Part shown: one piece after another, positions 39,431 to 48,715 of the stretch
Position numbering within the stretch: position 1 is the first letter of the stretch
Layout: each line of letters opens with the position of its first letter
DNA from: a virus
DNA: 64,000 bases
Virus record (IMG/VR): IMGVR_UViG_3300035193_000067
Span: 1 to 64,000 of that record
Strand: one strand, 5' to 3'
Translations under genes and position numbers: made by a program
Notes under the pieces: model-generated
Databases searched by the model: none
Seen by the model: only the letters and a program-made list of their open reading frames with translations
Told to the model about the DNA's origin: nothing

Positions 39431-40207
39431 TTAAAATATTTCATTAGACCACAACCACCACACATACCACTGACTCAACATTTGTGGATACAGATGAGGT
39501 TTAGAAAAACCATAAAGACCACAGGAGTAAAAATTATGAACTTCTATAACATACAGATTCCCATTGTAAACTCCTATATCTAAAGTGTACGCAGAAGGAT
39601 ATTCTGTAGGCTTTACCTTCTCGTATTCACGATCACATTCACGTGCAAAAGCCTGAATATCACAAGCCTGTTTAAACAGTTCTCCTTCATACTGCTTTAT
39701 GTCCAAAAGTAAACCGTTAAAAATAAAACATCGATACTCTGCATCAAAACCTGAAGGCAAGTATTCTGTTACCTGCCATCTTCCTGCAGGAATGTCAACA
39801 GACACTCCATTTAAAGGATGTTTTATCTTCTCCATAGACTTAATAAACACAGGAGCACTATATCCACATAGAGGCACATCCTGCTGGTTAAACACAGAGA
39901 TATCTTTCACAGCAATATAAGGATTCAAACCATAAAGATAAAGAGCTTTAGGAACATTTACAGGAGAAGGTACAGGTATATCGTTTAACTCAAAAAACCT
40001 GTGAACAAATTCAACAGATCCTACAGGCACACTACTGCAGACATCTTCCACTTTTTCAGGAGCTATACACAACTCCCACACCTTCTCCTTGTAAGAAGTA
40101 AGCGCACCATCATATACTCTATTCTGATACTTAATAGAATTAATAAGCTCCACCTGCCAATCAAACATAGGTAATCCATCAGTATCGCATTGAATTAAAA
40201 ACCTCAT
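39431..40207 (-). CDS. ATP-grasp protein (DUF4343/R2K-like), 258 residues
   Basis: Motifs of the ATP-grasp superfamily appear in order: PVFIKSMEKIKHPLNG (ATP-binding lysines), WQVTEYLPSGFDAEYRCFIF, QYEGELF, then YTLDIGVYNGNLYVIEVHNF with the metal-binding Asp and Glu/Asn, and CGLYGF. It matches phage ATP-grasp proteins grouped as DUF4343 or R2K. These enzymes join a carboxylate to an amine; the substrate of the phage version is unknown. It lies between polymerase and amidase genes. Confidence 0.7.
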   Translation of the reverse strand: MRFLIQCDTDGLPMFDWQVELINSIKYQNRVYDGALTSYKEKVWELCIAPEKVEDVCSSVPVGSVEFVHRFFELNDIPVPSPVNVPKALYLYGLNPYIAVKDISVFNQQDVPLCGYSAPVFIKSMEKIKHPLNGVSVDIPAGRWQVTEYLPSGFDAEYRCFIFNGLLLDIKQYEGELFKQACDIQAFARECDREYEKVKPTEYPSAYTLDIGVYNGNLYVIEVHNFYSCGLYGFSKPHLYPQMLSQWYVWWLWSNEIF

Positions 40208-42396
40208 TTATCACCCCAGCATTTGTGAACTTCCAGATCTGCAATAAGAGGAACTGAAAACCCTGTAAAATCTCTGAGCCAGTCTGTCATGTAGTACTGC
40301 ATTATCTGACCAACCCTCTCAACCTCATCCTTATGAGTAATGCAGCAAATTTCGTCATGCACAATATTACCTACCGCAGATCTCAGCTTCTCTTTCCTAA
40401 TCTGTTCATCAATTTTAATCAAAGATAATGCCGCCATGTCTGAAGCAGATCCCTGTACAATTGTATTAACTGACTGTCTGAGTGCATGCTTCTTCGTTTG
40501 GTCAATGTAACGAGTCTCCGAGTTTGGAAAACAACTTCCCAGGTACTGACAGTCTGCACACTTAAAGTAGTGAGGCTTCCCGGAAGATTTAATCATTCTT
40601 TTCAAACTGTCAAGATCAACTTCGTACGCATCGTTCTGGCTCAACCCGATATCCATAGGTTTGATGCAGAATTTGTAGCACTCAGGGCGATCATTGTACT
40701 TTGGCATACTCCTGTAATGAGGTACCTGTAGCTGTGCTGTGGGCAGGTGTCTACGTCTGCCGAACATATTGACTACATATCCGTTTTCCTGAACGAAAGA
40801 ATGAATGTAATCAATCCATTCTTTCAGCACAGGCGCGTTTCCAAAATAGTCCACATTTACAAGCTTTTCAGCTTCCTCTATCTCCATATCAAGAGACTTT
40901 GACAAAGACCATACGCTCTCTCCGTAAATAATACCAAAGTTAATAGTTTTTGCACGGCTTCTCAAGTGACTGGGGACCTCTGCAACATCACAATCAAGCT
41001 TGAATACAGATTTTGCTGTAGCTGAGTGCATATCTTCACCACGATTAAATGAATCAATCCACACAGGCTCCTGAGATACATGAGCAGCTACCCGCAACTC
41101 CATCTGCGAAAAGTCACTGAAAATAAAAACATAGTCATCCGGACACTCCCACATACCTTTAACGATCTTTCCTCCGTTCTCTTTCCGGGGAAGATTCATC
41201 AGGTTTGGATCACTACCTTTCAACCGGCCTGTCAGAGAATCCATAAACACAGAAGGATGCACCCATCCAACCTTTCCACCATCTGAGACTTCATCAACCT
41301 TTACAATAGCAGGTGAAGCGTATGTAGACTGAATCTGTTGAGCTCTTCTGTATTTGGACAGAGGCTCTTTGACAGGATGTTCCAGCTCCTTCAGAACGGA
41401 ATCATCCACAACCCAACCATGTTTATTACGCCGTCCACCAGGAAGCTGCAAGTCCTCAAACAGAACCTTACCGAGCTGAGGATTGGAAGAAACCTTGAAC
41501 TCCTGTCCTGTCAGCTCCCAGATTTCTGCCTCAAGACTCTTCATATCTCGAAGCATGTTTGATTCCACTTCCCTGGCCTTTTGAATATTTAGAGGCATTC
41601 CTTTGGACTCCATACGCACCAAAGCGTCAGACAAAGGAAGAGAAATGTTATTAAACACCCAGTAAGTCTTCTCCTCAATAAGACGAGGACGCATAATGAA
41701 CATCAGAGACAATGTCAAATCAGCATCTGCGCAAGCATATGGATACAAAACCTCCAAAGGAACTTTGTGATACCTCTTCAGATCAGGATCAAAATGAACC
41801 AAAGCATCCTGAAGATCTTCTTTAAACGCTGAAGCGCCTAAATCCAGGTACTTATCCGCCATTCCCAATTTGGTTACTTTTCCATCAGGGGCAAAATCTG
41901 ATTTCAAAGCATGTGAGCACTCTCTGCGCTCTTCGTCCAGGAGAGCATGTGCAAGCATTGTGTCAAACTTAAAATTCTGAACCTCAATGCCTTTTTTTCT
42001 GAGCAGTTCCCTAGAGTCGAATTTCCCATTATGAGCCACCTTTGCAACAGGACTCTCCAAAATACCTTTTAAGGCCTTATCAACGTTCTTTTGATTAGAA
42101 CGCCAGAAAGGAGATTCATCCATACGTATTAAAGGTAAATAAGCCCCTGTACCAGGCTCCCAGGGAGTACTTACAGAGGTTCTTCCCCATGAAAACGCCA
42201 CACCAGCAACTCTAACAGGAGTTCCCGAAACATAATCCTGTTTTTTATCCTTACTCTTAACTGTTGGATGTGTTGTTTCAATATCATACGCCATGTAAGG
42301 AGTCTTCAATAGAGTATTGTACATCCATGACAGCTTCTTTGGCGTGTCGACAAGATGGTAACTCTTAGGGATCTTTAGTTTGTTAAAAAAATTCAT
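40204..42396 (-). CDS. DNA polymerase, family A, with 3'-5' exonuclease and a Cys-rich insertion
   Basis: 730 residues. The exonuclease motifs are AYDIETT (36-42), NGKFDSRE, and YACADADLT. The polymerase motifs are FSDFSQMELRVAAH (motif A), RSRAKTINFGIIYGES (motif B), and IVHDEI (motif C, with the catalytic Asp). Between FGRRRHLP and TIVQGSASDM is an extra segment of roughly 75 residues (about 560-635) with Cys pairs CYKFC and CADCQYLGSC. No 5' nuclease domain; that activity is on 54809-56290. This is the replicative polymerase. Confidence 0.95.
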   Translation of the reverse strand: MNFFNKLKIPKSYHLVDTPKKLSWMYNTLLKTPYMAYDIETTHPTVKSKDKKQDYVSGTPVRVAGVAFSWGRTSVSTPWEPGTGAYLPLIRMDESPFWRSNQKNVDKALKGILESPVAKVAHNGKFDSRELLRKKGIEVQNFKFDTMLAHALLDEERRECSHALKSDFAPDGKVTKLGMADKYLDLGASAFKEDLQDALVHFDPDLKRYHKVPLEVLYPYACADADLTLSLMFIMRPRLIEEKTYWVFNNISLPLSDALVRMESKGMPLNIQKAREVESNMLRDMKSLEAEIWELTGQEFKVSSNPQLGKVLFEDLQLPGGRRNKHGWVVDDSVLKELEHPVKEPLSKYRRAQQIQSTYASPAIVKVDEVSDGGKVGWVHPSVFMDSLTGRLKGSDPNLMNLPRKENGGKIVKGMWECPDDYVFIFSDFSQMELRVAAHVSQEPVWIDSFNRGEDMHSATAKSVFKLDCDVAEVPSHLRSRAKTINFGIIYGESVWSLSKSLDMEIEEAEKLVNVDYFGNAPVLKEWIDYIHSFVQENGYVVNMFGRRRHLPTAQLQVPHYRSMPKYNDRPECYKFCIKPMDIGLSQNDAYEVDLDSLKRMIKSSGKPHYFKCADCQYLGSCFPNSETRYIDQTKKHALRQSVNTIVQGSASDMAALSLIKIDEQIRKEKLRSAVGNIVHDEICCITHKDEVERVGQIMQYYMTDWLRDFTGFSVPLIADLEVHKCWGDK

Positions 42397-42866
42397 GAAT
42401 TTCTGATAATTTTGAAGAAAGCATATTTTGAAATTTCATCATCCTGAGGTTCCTGAAGAATTTCATTATGCTTATCAATTATCACATCCCATGTACCAGG
42501 CTCATAAACTCTCGGCTCATCTCTTCTACGATCCTTGGCAGTATCAATGTCAGTAATAACCCAAATAAGCCAGGACTCCACACCCATTTCTTCAGCAACG
42601 GCTACCAGAGAAAGACGGGAGGACTCAAACACGTTCGTTTCATCCACAATAACACTAAATCCATCCTCCAGAGCTTTTTTGATTGCGTACCTGTCAAGAT
42701 CCTTAATGAAAGGCTCATACTTGTCATCAAACACATATTCACCACGGATCATTTCTCTCAAGGAATCTCTGCTGATAATAACGGTATTCTCGTCAAGATA
42801 TTTTTTGGCATGTGTGGATTTTCCAGATCCAGGAACTCCCATCATCAAAATAAGTTTCTGTTTCAT
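42393..42866 (-). CDS. P-loop kinase (polynucleotide-kinase-like)
   Basis: Walker A MGVPGSGKSTHAKK at residues 9-22, then SRDSLREM and VIVDETNVF (Walker-B-like) in the layout of T4 Pnk-type and zeta-toxin-type kinases, and DRRRDEP as the lid arginines. No phosphatase domain, unlike T4 PseT. Predicted to phosphorylate 5'-OH ends or a small metabolite. Overlaps the polymerase start by four bases. Confidence 0.75.
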   Translation of the reverse strand: MKQKLILMMGVPGSGKSTHAKKYLDENTVIISRDSLREMIRGEYVFDDKYEPFIKDLDRYAIKKALEDGFSVIVDETNVFESSRLSLVAVAEEMGVESWLIWVITDIDTAKDRRRDEPRVYEPGTWDVIIDKHNEILQEPQDDEISKYAFFKIIRNS

Positions 42867-43546
42867 TTTTTCCCCCGTCTTTTAAAAGTTGAACAAAACT
42901 TCTTCAGTTCTTCCTGAGTTACATACTCCTTACCGTCTGACTCCACTGTAGTAGCGATCCGCCCATCCTTAGAAGCTTTTTTCATCGTTGGATAAGAGAT
43001 ACTCTCCTGAATACCGGCTTTCCATAATGTAATCGGATCTTCACTAGAGGTTTTCTCTTCAGGCACATCTTCTTCAACAGGCTCTTTCACTTCTTCAGGA
43101 GCAGTCTCACTCAAAACCTCCTGAACAAACTCTGCCAGCCCACTGCTTTTAGGAAGTGCATCTATACCACAGGAAAGCACCAGAGTTACTTCATCATACA
43201 ACTGTTCAGGAGTTCTCTTATACAGATTCCTGTGCAAGGCTTTTTCAAAATCCTCTCCTCCAATTCCCAACCTGTATGCATAAGTAGCCAAGCAAAAGGT
43301 CTGAACATCACAGGAAATTGCACAAGGCACATCCACGTTACCACGACATTCTGAACACTGTCGGTTTCCTGGGAGCATCACTCTTGAATTGCAGGCATGC
43401 TGCTCCAATGCTGGCTCAGAAAAAAGATTGCAGGGTTTGAAGTCAGGACTCTCAAAAGGATCTTTTTTAAGCTTGTAGTATGCCACAATTCTTTTTAGGA
43501 TATCCGGAGCCATTTTAATTATTTGCTTTGTAGTAGGTTCTGTCAT
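42863..43546 (-). CDS. Cys-rich hypothetical protein with acidic linker, 227 residues
   Basis: The first half holds seven or more Cys (RQCSECRGNVDVPCAISC, VQTFC), enough for a metal cluster. An acidic Pro/Glu linker (EEVKEPVEEDVPEEKTSSED) follows, then a C-terminal segment SYPTMKKASKDGRIATTV that reads like a small DNA-binding or zinc-free winged element. No family recognised. Located between clamp and kinase genes. Confidence 0.55.
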   Translation of the reverse strand: MTEPTTKQIIKMAPDILKRIVAYYKLKKDPFESPDFKPCNLFSEPALEQHACNSRVMLPGNRQCSECRGNVDVPCAISCDVQTFCLATYAYRLGIGGEDFEKALHRNLYKRTPEQLYDEVTLVLSCGIDALPKSSGLAEFVQEVLSETAPEEVKEPVEEDVPEEKTSSEDPITLWKAGIQESISYPTMKKASKDGRIATTVESDGKEYVTQEELKKFCSTFKRRGKK

Positions 43547-44703
43547 ATTGCCGCCTTTACGAGTAATGAGACCCTGTACCCTTCCGCATCAGTAAAAGCC
43601 GCTACAGAGGAGTTTAGATCACATAAATATATTTCATCCTTAAACAGGTTTAAAGCCTTTGACAGCCTTTCCTTGTTTAACATAAACCCTTCAACAACCT
43701 TCCCGTGAGAGCTCAGTATTTTCTCTGAAACCTCCACACCTTTGTGAGATTTTCCTGAAATCTCCCACACAAGACTGTCACCGGATTGTCCGAGTATCTT
43801 AAAAGTTATCCAGGAATCAGTAGGACCTAATGAAGAAGTGACCAAATCAACTGCTGAAGCCAATGCTGAAGCGTCCAGTTTGTAGCACTCTCTTAGCTCC
43901 TGCAAACGTGAATTGTTGGTTAGTGAGAAATGGCTTGCATATTCCAACGGGTATGAATCATGAGGAACAGGTAGAGTTATCAAAGTACCATTGGTGAGCT
44001 CAACTCCGGCAATATTGGTGGAGGAAGAAAGCACTATGCTCTTTACAGACTTTTTAAAAGATCTGCACACCTTTGCCAACGTATCAGGAAGAATAAACCG
44101 AGAATCCCCAGTAAATAATGCATTTCCTGTTTTAAGATAAAAGGATATTTGAGAGAATTTACAGATCCTGCTGACACCCCCTTTAGTATCCACAAGAATT
44201 CCTGCAAATTTATTGACAGATCCCTTTTTTGAAGTCTCGGAAATGGCAGACAAACAATCTCCAACACCTTCAACTATCCATTGACAGGAATCTCCTTCAA
44301 TCCTATTGAGCTCAGGTAATCTAATTCTTCTCTTTTTCGCCACAACCACAAAAGATGCTTTTATGTTGTCTTCCTTAAATTCTACCGTATTGCCTTTTTT
44401 GTTGTTTTTCAGAGTAATAGTGACTTCACCTGGATACAGTTTTTTAAAAAATGCAACAACACGCTCTGCATCCACTCCAAAGTAAAAAGGCTCACATGCT
44501 GCAGGTACTTTGGTATTCAAAGATACAGATACTCCTGCAGAGATTCCGTCAATCTTGTCTTCAGAGTACATTGAAAGAGTGTTGTCTTCAACTGATATGT
44601 AAACAATTCCTTTGTCAGCAATGGAGGTATCCACAGCTTTGAAGAAATCTGAAAAGAAATCGAATGACCCTTTTATCTTTTTATCAGCAATAACTAAACT
44701 CAT
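43543..44703 (-). CDS. Sliding clamp, DnaN-like (divergent)
   Basis: A 386-residue protein of DnaN length with repeated beta-alpha units: N-terminal FFKAVDTSIADKGIVYISVE, middle KFAGILVDTKGG followed by SRFILPDTLAKVCRSF, and C-terminal SVAAFTDAEGYRVSLLVKA, which mirrors the end of bacterial beta clamps. Clamp loader, polymerase and a possible sigma factor nearby support this. Overlaps both neighbours by four bases. Divergent enough that structure comparison would be needed for certainty. Confidence 0.68.
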   Translation of the reverse strand: MSLVIADKKIKGSFDFFSDFFKAVDTSIADKGIVYISVEDNTLSMYSEDKIDGISAGVSVSLNTKVPAACEPFYFGVDAERVVAFFKKLYPGEVTITLKNNKKGNTVEFKEDNIKASFVVVAKKRRIRLPELNRIEGDSCQWIVEGVGDCLSAISETSKKGSVNKFAGILVDTKGGVSRICKFSQISFYLKTGNALFTGDSRFILPDTLAKVCRSFKKSVKSIVLSSSTNIAGVELTNGTLITLPVPHDSYPLEYASHFSLTNNSRLQELRECYKLDASALASAVDLVTSSLGPTDSWITFKILGQSGDSLVWEISGKSHKGVEVSEKILSSHGKVVEGFMLNKERLSKALNLFKDEIYLCDLNSSVAAFTDAEGYRVSLLVKAAI

Positions 44704-45515
44704 CTCAGCACCGTATCCGTGTTGAAAAATACAGGAGACCTTCCTCCCAGACCAACCATAAGTTCTTTTTGATCATTGTCAACATCTGAAAACATCACTT
44801 TGTTGAATACTCTGTGCACTTCCGCTTCAGCGTGCCGCAGTTCCTTCATGTAAAGCTTTGATGGTTTTGACCAACCCTCAAGAGGACCTGGTGGAAGGTA
44901 TTCAATCATGTCAAGGTACCTTTTAGCTTTATTTGACAAACGTTGATATAATTTTTCCCGGATCTCTTCACAGATCAGGATGCTCTCAGGATCCCCTTTG
45001 TCACCCTGTGTTACATCCATTAAAGTGTAACCGTCATCATCGTCTGAACAGGAACTGGTGTCCAATGAGTAGATGTCAACCTTTGAACCTCTTTTTTCCC
45101 TGTTACAGTATGCTGCATAATCTGCACACATCTGACCAATACGTCGATAAAAGAATGCAACATATATTTTCCAGGTAGCAGGAAAAACCTGATCCTTTGG
45201 TACAATGCTCTTAATCTTGTGATGCTGCACGTAAACACCCTCAGGAGTCTCTCCAAGCTTCCGACAAACCACACCATCCACCAGCACGTTCTTGTCGTAA
45301 AAACCGCCCATATCCTCCCACAGACGTATTACAAGGTACTGCAGTATCTCATCAGGATCTGTTTTGAACTGACGAGCAGTTATAAGTGCTTTTTTAACCA
45401 TAACCTTCTGATGCTCCATAACCGCCTTACGGAAGGAATCATCAAAGTCTTTTGATTTTGAGATGGCTTTAAGATATGATGCCATCCGGGACAATAAATC
45501 TTCTGAAAATTTCAC
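44700..45515 (-). CDS. Possible sigma-factor-like transcription protein, 271 residues
   Basis: DPDEILQYLVIRLWEDMGGF resembles sigma region 2.1-2.2 (core binding), and FFYRRIGQMCADYAAYCNRE resembles region 2.3-2.4. After an acidic linker (SCSDDDDGYTLMDV) comes EEIREKLYQRLSNKAKRYLD and a last helical part reminiscent of region 4. The match is weak. Direct overlap with the clamp gene recalls T4, where the late sigma gp55 works with the clamp. Confidence 0.42.
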   Translation of the reverse strand: MKFSEDLLSRMASYLKAISKSKDFDDSFRKAVMEHQKVMVKKALITARQFKTDPDEILQYLVIRLWEDMGGFYDKNVLVDGVVCRKLGETPEGVYVQHHKIKSIVPKDQVFPATWKIYVAFFYRRIGQMCADYAAYCNREKRGSKVDIYSLDTSSCSDDDDGYTLMDVTQGDKGDPESILICEEIREKLYQRLSNKAKRYLDMIEYLPPGPLEGWSKPSKLYMKELRHAEAEVHRVFNKVMFSDVDNDQKELMVGLGGRSPVFFNTDTVLR

Positions 45516-46447
45516 AAGAGCTCCTTTAGTATTTGCTGAAACTGATCATGAGTAAGGTCTCCAGGATCACCTGTTTCAAGCCTGACTATTTTAGGACCAA
45601 GACCCATCGCCTCAATCTCATAATATAATTTCTGTGCAGCTTCCCATGCATCTGAGTCGAGACAAACTACAGGCACCTTGTGATACAGTCTGCAAAGAGT
45701 TAGAAGGCGCTTCATCTGTCCTGGGGAAGCTTCTTTGGTATTCAGTCCCACCGCTTGTCCTCCCAGAGAAGCAACTTTCCAGGTGTCGGAAGCGCCTTCC
45801 ACAACAAAAAGATAACCACCTTCCGAGATAAGCCAACCCCCGTAAAGTAAATCTTGTATAGGCGATTCTTCAGGATTCTTCCATCTGACATATGCCTTTT
45901 CAGATATGCACCTTAACTGAAAAGTTCTGTACTCTCCGTCAATATCCCAAACAGGTGCTACTATAGTCTGCCAAAGACTTATCCCTTTATGCTCACCGAT
46001 CTCACCATACCTTCCGCCTTTCCCGTACTGCAGACCGAACTCACGAATAATGTTCTCATCAAGACCTCTGTCAGCAAGATACTTTACTACTGACAAAGGC
46101 TCCAGACAGGCCTGATTAGGGAACTCATTGATGATCTTGTCAGATTTTCTGAAGCCTTTTTTAGCTCCAAACAGATCTTCGAATTTAAAATCTGTGGAGG
46201 TCTCCTTGAGCCTGTCAAAAACCTCCCGCCAGTTGGACAGGTTCTCTGACAGTTTGTAAAACAGAGGGAAAGTTCCACGGACTCCACAGGAGCTTGATCC
46301 GCAGATAAACAGACCATCATCAACATTTATGGAGAATGACGGACGACTGTCATTATGAAAAGGGCAGTACGTGTGAATCTTCCCACTGTGGTTTGGAGAA
46401 GCATCAGGAAACTTGGAGATAATGTATGAAGAGATGTCAACGCTCAT
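45512..46447 (-). CDS. DNA primase, DnaG-type
   Basis: 311 residues. Zinc-binding domain CPFHNDSRPSF with Cys28 and His31, and CGSSSCG with Cys49 and Cys54. TOPRIM motifs YLFVVEGASDTWKVASLGG (catalytic Glu) and PVVCLDSDAWEAAQ (Asp-x-Asp) follow. It lacks the C-terminal helicase-binding domain of bacterial DnaG, so contact with the phage DnaB-like helicase must differ. Makes RNA primers for lagging-strand synthesis. Confidence 0.92.
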   Translation of the reverse strand: MSVDISSYIISKFPDASPNHSGKIHTYCPFHNDSRPSFSINVDDGLFICGSSSCGVRGTFPLFYKLSENLSNWREVFDRLKETSTDFKFEDLFGAKKGFRKSDKIINEFPNQACLEPLSVVKYLADRGLDENIIREFGLQYGKGGRYGEIGEHKGISLWQTIVAPVWDIDGEYRTFQLRCISEKAYVRWKNPEESPIQDLLYGGWLISEGGYLFVVEGASDTWKVASLGGQAVGLNTKEASPGQMKRLLTLCRLYHKVPVVCLDSDAWEAAQKLYYEIEAMGLGPKIVRLETGDPGDLTHDQFQQILKELL

Positions 46448-46862
46448 GTTTAATAATACTAGATAGTCGAGGATAAGGGTTTGTTACAAGGTAACCAGAA
46501 CTTCTATGTACGTTAATAGCCTCAATTAAATCGTTGGGTTGATACACCTCCTTAATATACTTCTCCTTAAGACAAGGAGGTCGCTTTAACCACCATACAA
46601 AACGGTTAAAACAATTTATAGTATGCTGTGATTCTTCTTGTAAAATATCAAACAAATTATGCTCTACCTGAGCAAAAGGGTTAGCACAATAGTCATAATC
46701 ATATGAATAATAACCCTCCGTACCTCTATTATACCCACACATTGTCTGCCACAGGAACAAGGTCTTTCTCTGAAGGTAATATTTATCCTCTAAACCTGCA
46801 TTAAAGCAAATTACGCGATATCTAAGGTTATCTCTTTCATTAACGAACTGTAGCTTTTCCAT
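46437..46862 (-). CDS. Hypothetical protein, 141 residues
   Basis: Rich in Tyr, Asn and Cys (YYSYDYDYCANPFAQ), with helical segments around it (HTINCFNRFVWWLKRPPCLK). It overlaps the primase start by 11 bases. No family recognised; composition differs from neighbours. Confidence 0.5.
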   Translation of the reverse strand: MEKLQFVNERDNLRYRVICFNAGLEDKYYLQRKTLFLWQTMCGYNRGTEGYYSYDYDYCANPFAQVEHNLFDILQEESQHTINCFNRFVWWLKRPPCLKEKYIKEVYQPNDLIEAINVHRSSGYLVTNPYPRLSSIIKHER

Positions 46863-46879
46863 CTATTTACCTCTTCTGC

Positions 46880-47350
46880 TTATAAAAATTTAATAGGATC
46901 GGTATGCACGCGGACAGTACCGGCTTTACTGTTATATTCTTTCCTGTAATATTCCTGCTCTTGAGCAAAATGGTCTATGAATATTTCTCTGAAGTTGTAA
47001 CCTACTAAGTTTCTTGACCATGTGGAAAAAATAACCTTAGTATGGTTATCGAAAGACCCTCCAGACATTATAGGCACATAAATGCAGTGACCACAAGGTT
47101 CTTTCTGAGCATTAACGCCCCAGAACCACCTTGACGTACCTACACCAGGTATATCAAGATTAGGAAACTCATGGCCTTTACACAATCCTAAAAACCTCAT
47201 AGCAAGATCCTTGGCATAATGGTCAGAATGAGCGATCACAAGAATTGGATACTCCTCTATACCCTCCGGCAGGAGACTCAGCACATCAATAAGCATCCTG
47301 GTAGTATTGCCTCTTACTTCTGAATATTCAGTAACTTCTTCATGTATCAT
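46880..47350 (-). CDS. P-loop-like NTPase fragment, 156 residues
   Basis: Start at ATG 47350, overlapping the helicase stop (ATGA). VRGNTTRMLIDVLSLLPEGI followed by YPILVIAHSDHYAKDLAMRF matches small phage ATPases with a GxTTRM phosphate loop, and REIFIDHFAQEQE could be a Walker-B-like strand. It lacks the Lys of a standard P-loop. Adjacent to the helicase, so a replication role is possible. Assignment is by eye. Confidence 0.45.
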   Translation of the reverse strand: MIHEEVTEYSEVRGNTTRMLIDVLSLLPEGIEEYPILVIAHSDHYAKDLAMRFLGLCKGHEFPNLDIPGVGTSRWFWGVNAQKEPCGHCIYVPIMSGGSFDNHTKVIFSTWSRNLVGYNFREIFIDHFAQEQEYYRKEYNSKAGTVRVHTDPIKFL

Positions 47351-48714
47351 ATATGTACTTCCTTTGCTATCTCCCACAGGTAATCAACATCTCGGGAGAC
47401 CATCATCTTTGGAATGTCACAGTCCAAATAAACTTCTCGCTGTTTAATATCACCATCACGCACAAGCAACGCCTCAAGCATGATTATCTGCTCCTCTTTC
47501 TCCTGAGGAGTCTGATTAATGGCAAAAGTATAATCCACTGCCTGGGAAATATCAATAGCCTTTCCCTGGTGAGTAGAGTCAACACGCTTTTTGGTCAGCT
47601 CATTTTTGGAAATCTGACGTACTGCCTTATTCCCTTCCTGGTTTGTCTGAGTCGCTGTAAAGAATGGACACTTCCTTTTCTCAACCAGGTATTTAATGTC
47701 CCACAGAATCTGCCCCTGCTTCAGGTTTTCCTCACGTATGGATCTATCTGAACATGCAAGAATGTTCGCATAGTCAAGAGTTACCACGTCAGGTACAAAT
47801 CCTTCCTTCTCCTCAAGACGTGCCAATCTGTCTTCAATATCATAAATATTGGTTTTCTTGGAAACGCCTTTAATGATCTTCAGCCGGTTTGACCAGCTGT
47901 TCACCCAACCCATACGCTCTTTCAGCGTACCCAGCTCATCAGGAGTCAAAGCACCTGCCTTCAACCTATCGTAGTTAATCTGATTGAAATACGCATCATA
48001 TCTGTTCTGAGTCATCTCAACAGAGTTTTCGAGAATTATGTGAACAACGTTGAACCCCTGCATAAGAGCCGCAGCACTGATATCATTGAGAAATATGGAC
48101 TTGTATGATTTGAACGGTGCCAGAAAGTTGACAATTACAGCACCTTTTATCTCAAACTGGTCATCCATTTCTCTAAAACCCATTTTAACAACGGGATTCA
48201 CATCAGGGTTATCCCGCAAATACAAACGCTCTTTCTGACGCTCATCAAAACCATCCGCATAATCCACCACTTCTATTCCAGATCCCTCAAGAATAGATCT
48301 ACCACTTGCCAACTCCTTATTGATTCCATGAAACAGAAAATCAGCTCTGTTTGATTTCTCGAAGGAATCAAAGGAATCCTTGATACCTGCCTTTACTTTT
48401 GAGACTGCAACAAACTGAACAAAATCCCGTACTGCATCTTCCTTGAAAGTAAGTTCTCTTCCATACAGATTCCATATCTGATTTCTGTAGACTTCCAGTT
48501 TGTCTTCATCCTCTTTAAAAGACTCAACCAGCAACGGATCTACATACTCCCAGACAACAGGCTGCCACTTACGATCTTTTAGAATCTTCACAAGCCATTT
48601 ATAAGAATCCACATTAAAAAAACCAGGCTCTACATGAGAGAGAACATCTCTGTCAGAGAAGTCACCTTTTAAAACAGCTGCCAGGATCTCTGATTGAATA
48701 TTTACATGAAGCAA
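47347..48714 (-). CDS. Replicative DNA helicase, DnaB-like, aberrant Walker A
   Basis: 455 residues: N-terminal helical domain (IQSEILAAVLKGDFSDRDVL), then a RecA-like motor. The phosphate loop reads FLAPFKSYKSIFLND (about residues 196-210) where the family has GxxGxGKT/S, so the Lys-Ser pair remains but the glycines are gone. DVVTLDYANIL is Walker B, FTATQTNQEGNK is the H3 sensor region and SQAVDYTFAI the following strand. Loader and primase genes are adjacent. It may still hydrolyse NTP; this needs testing. Confidence 0.85.
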   Translation of the reverse strand: MLHVNIQSEILAAVLKGDFSDRDVLSHVEPGFFNVDSYKWLVKILKDRKWQPVVWEYVDPLLVESFKEDEDKLEVYRNQIWNLYGRELTFKEDAVRDFVQFVAVSKVKAGIKDSFDSFEKSNRADFLFHGINKELASGRSILEGSGIEVVDYADGFDERQKERLYLRDNPDVNPVVKMGFREMDDQFEIKGAVIVNFLAPFKSYKSIFLNDISAAALMQGFNVVHIILENSVEMTQNRYDAYFNQINYDRLKAGALTPDELGTLKERMGWVNSWSNRLKIIKGVSKKTNIYDIEDRLARLEEKEGFVPDVVTLDYANILACSDRSIREENLKQGQILWDIKYLVEKRKCPFFTATQTNQEGNKAVRQISKNELTKKRVDSTHQGKAIDISQAVDYTFAINQTPQEKEEQIIMLEALLVRDGDIKQREVYLDCDIPKMMVSRDVDYLWEIAKEVHI

Positions 48715-48715
48715 A

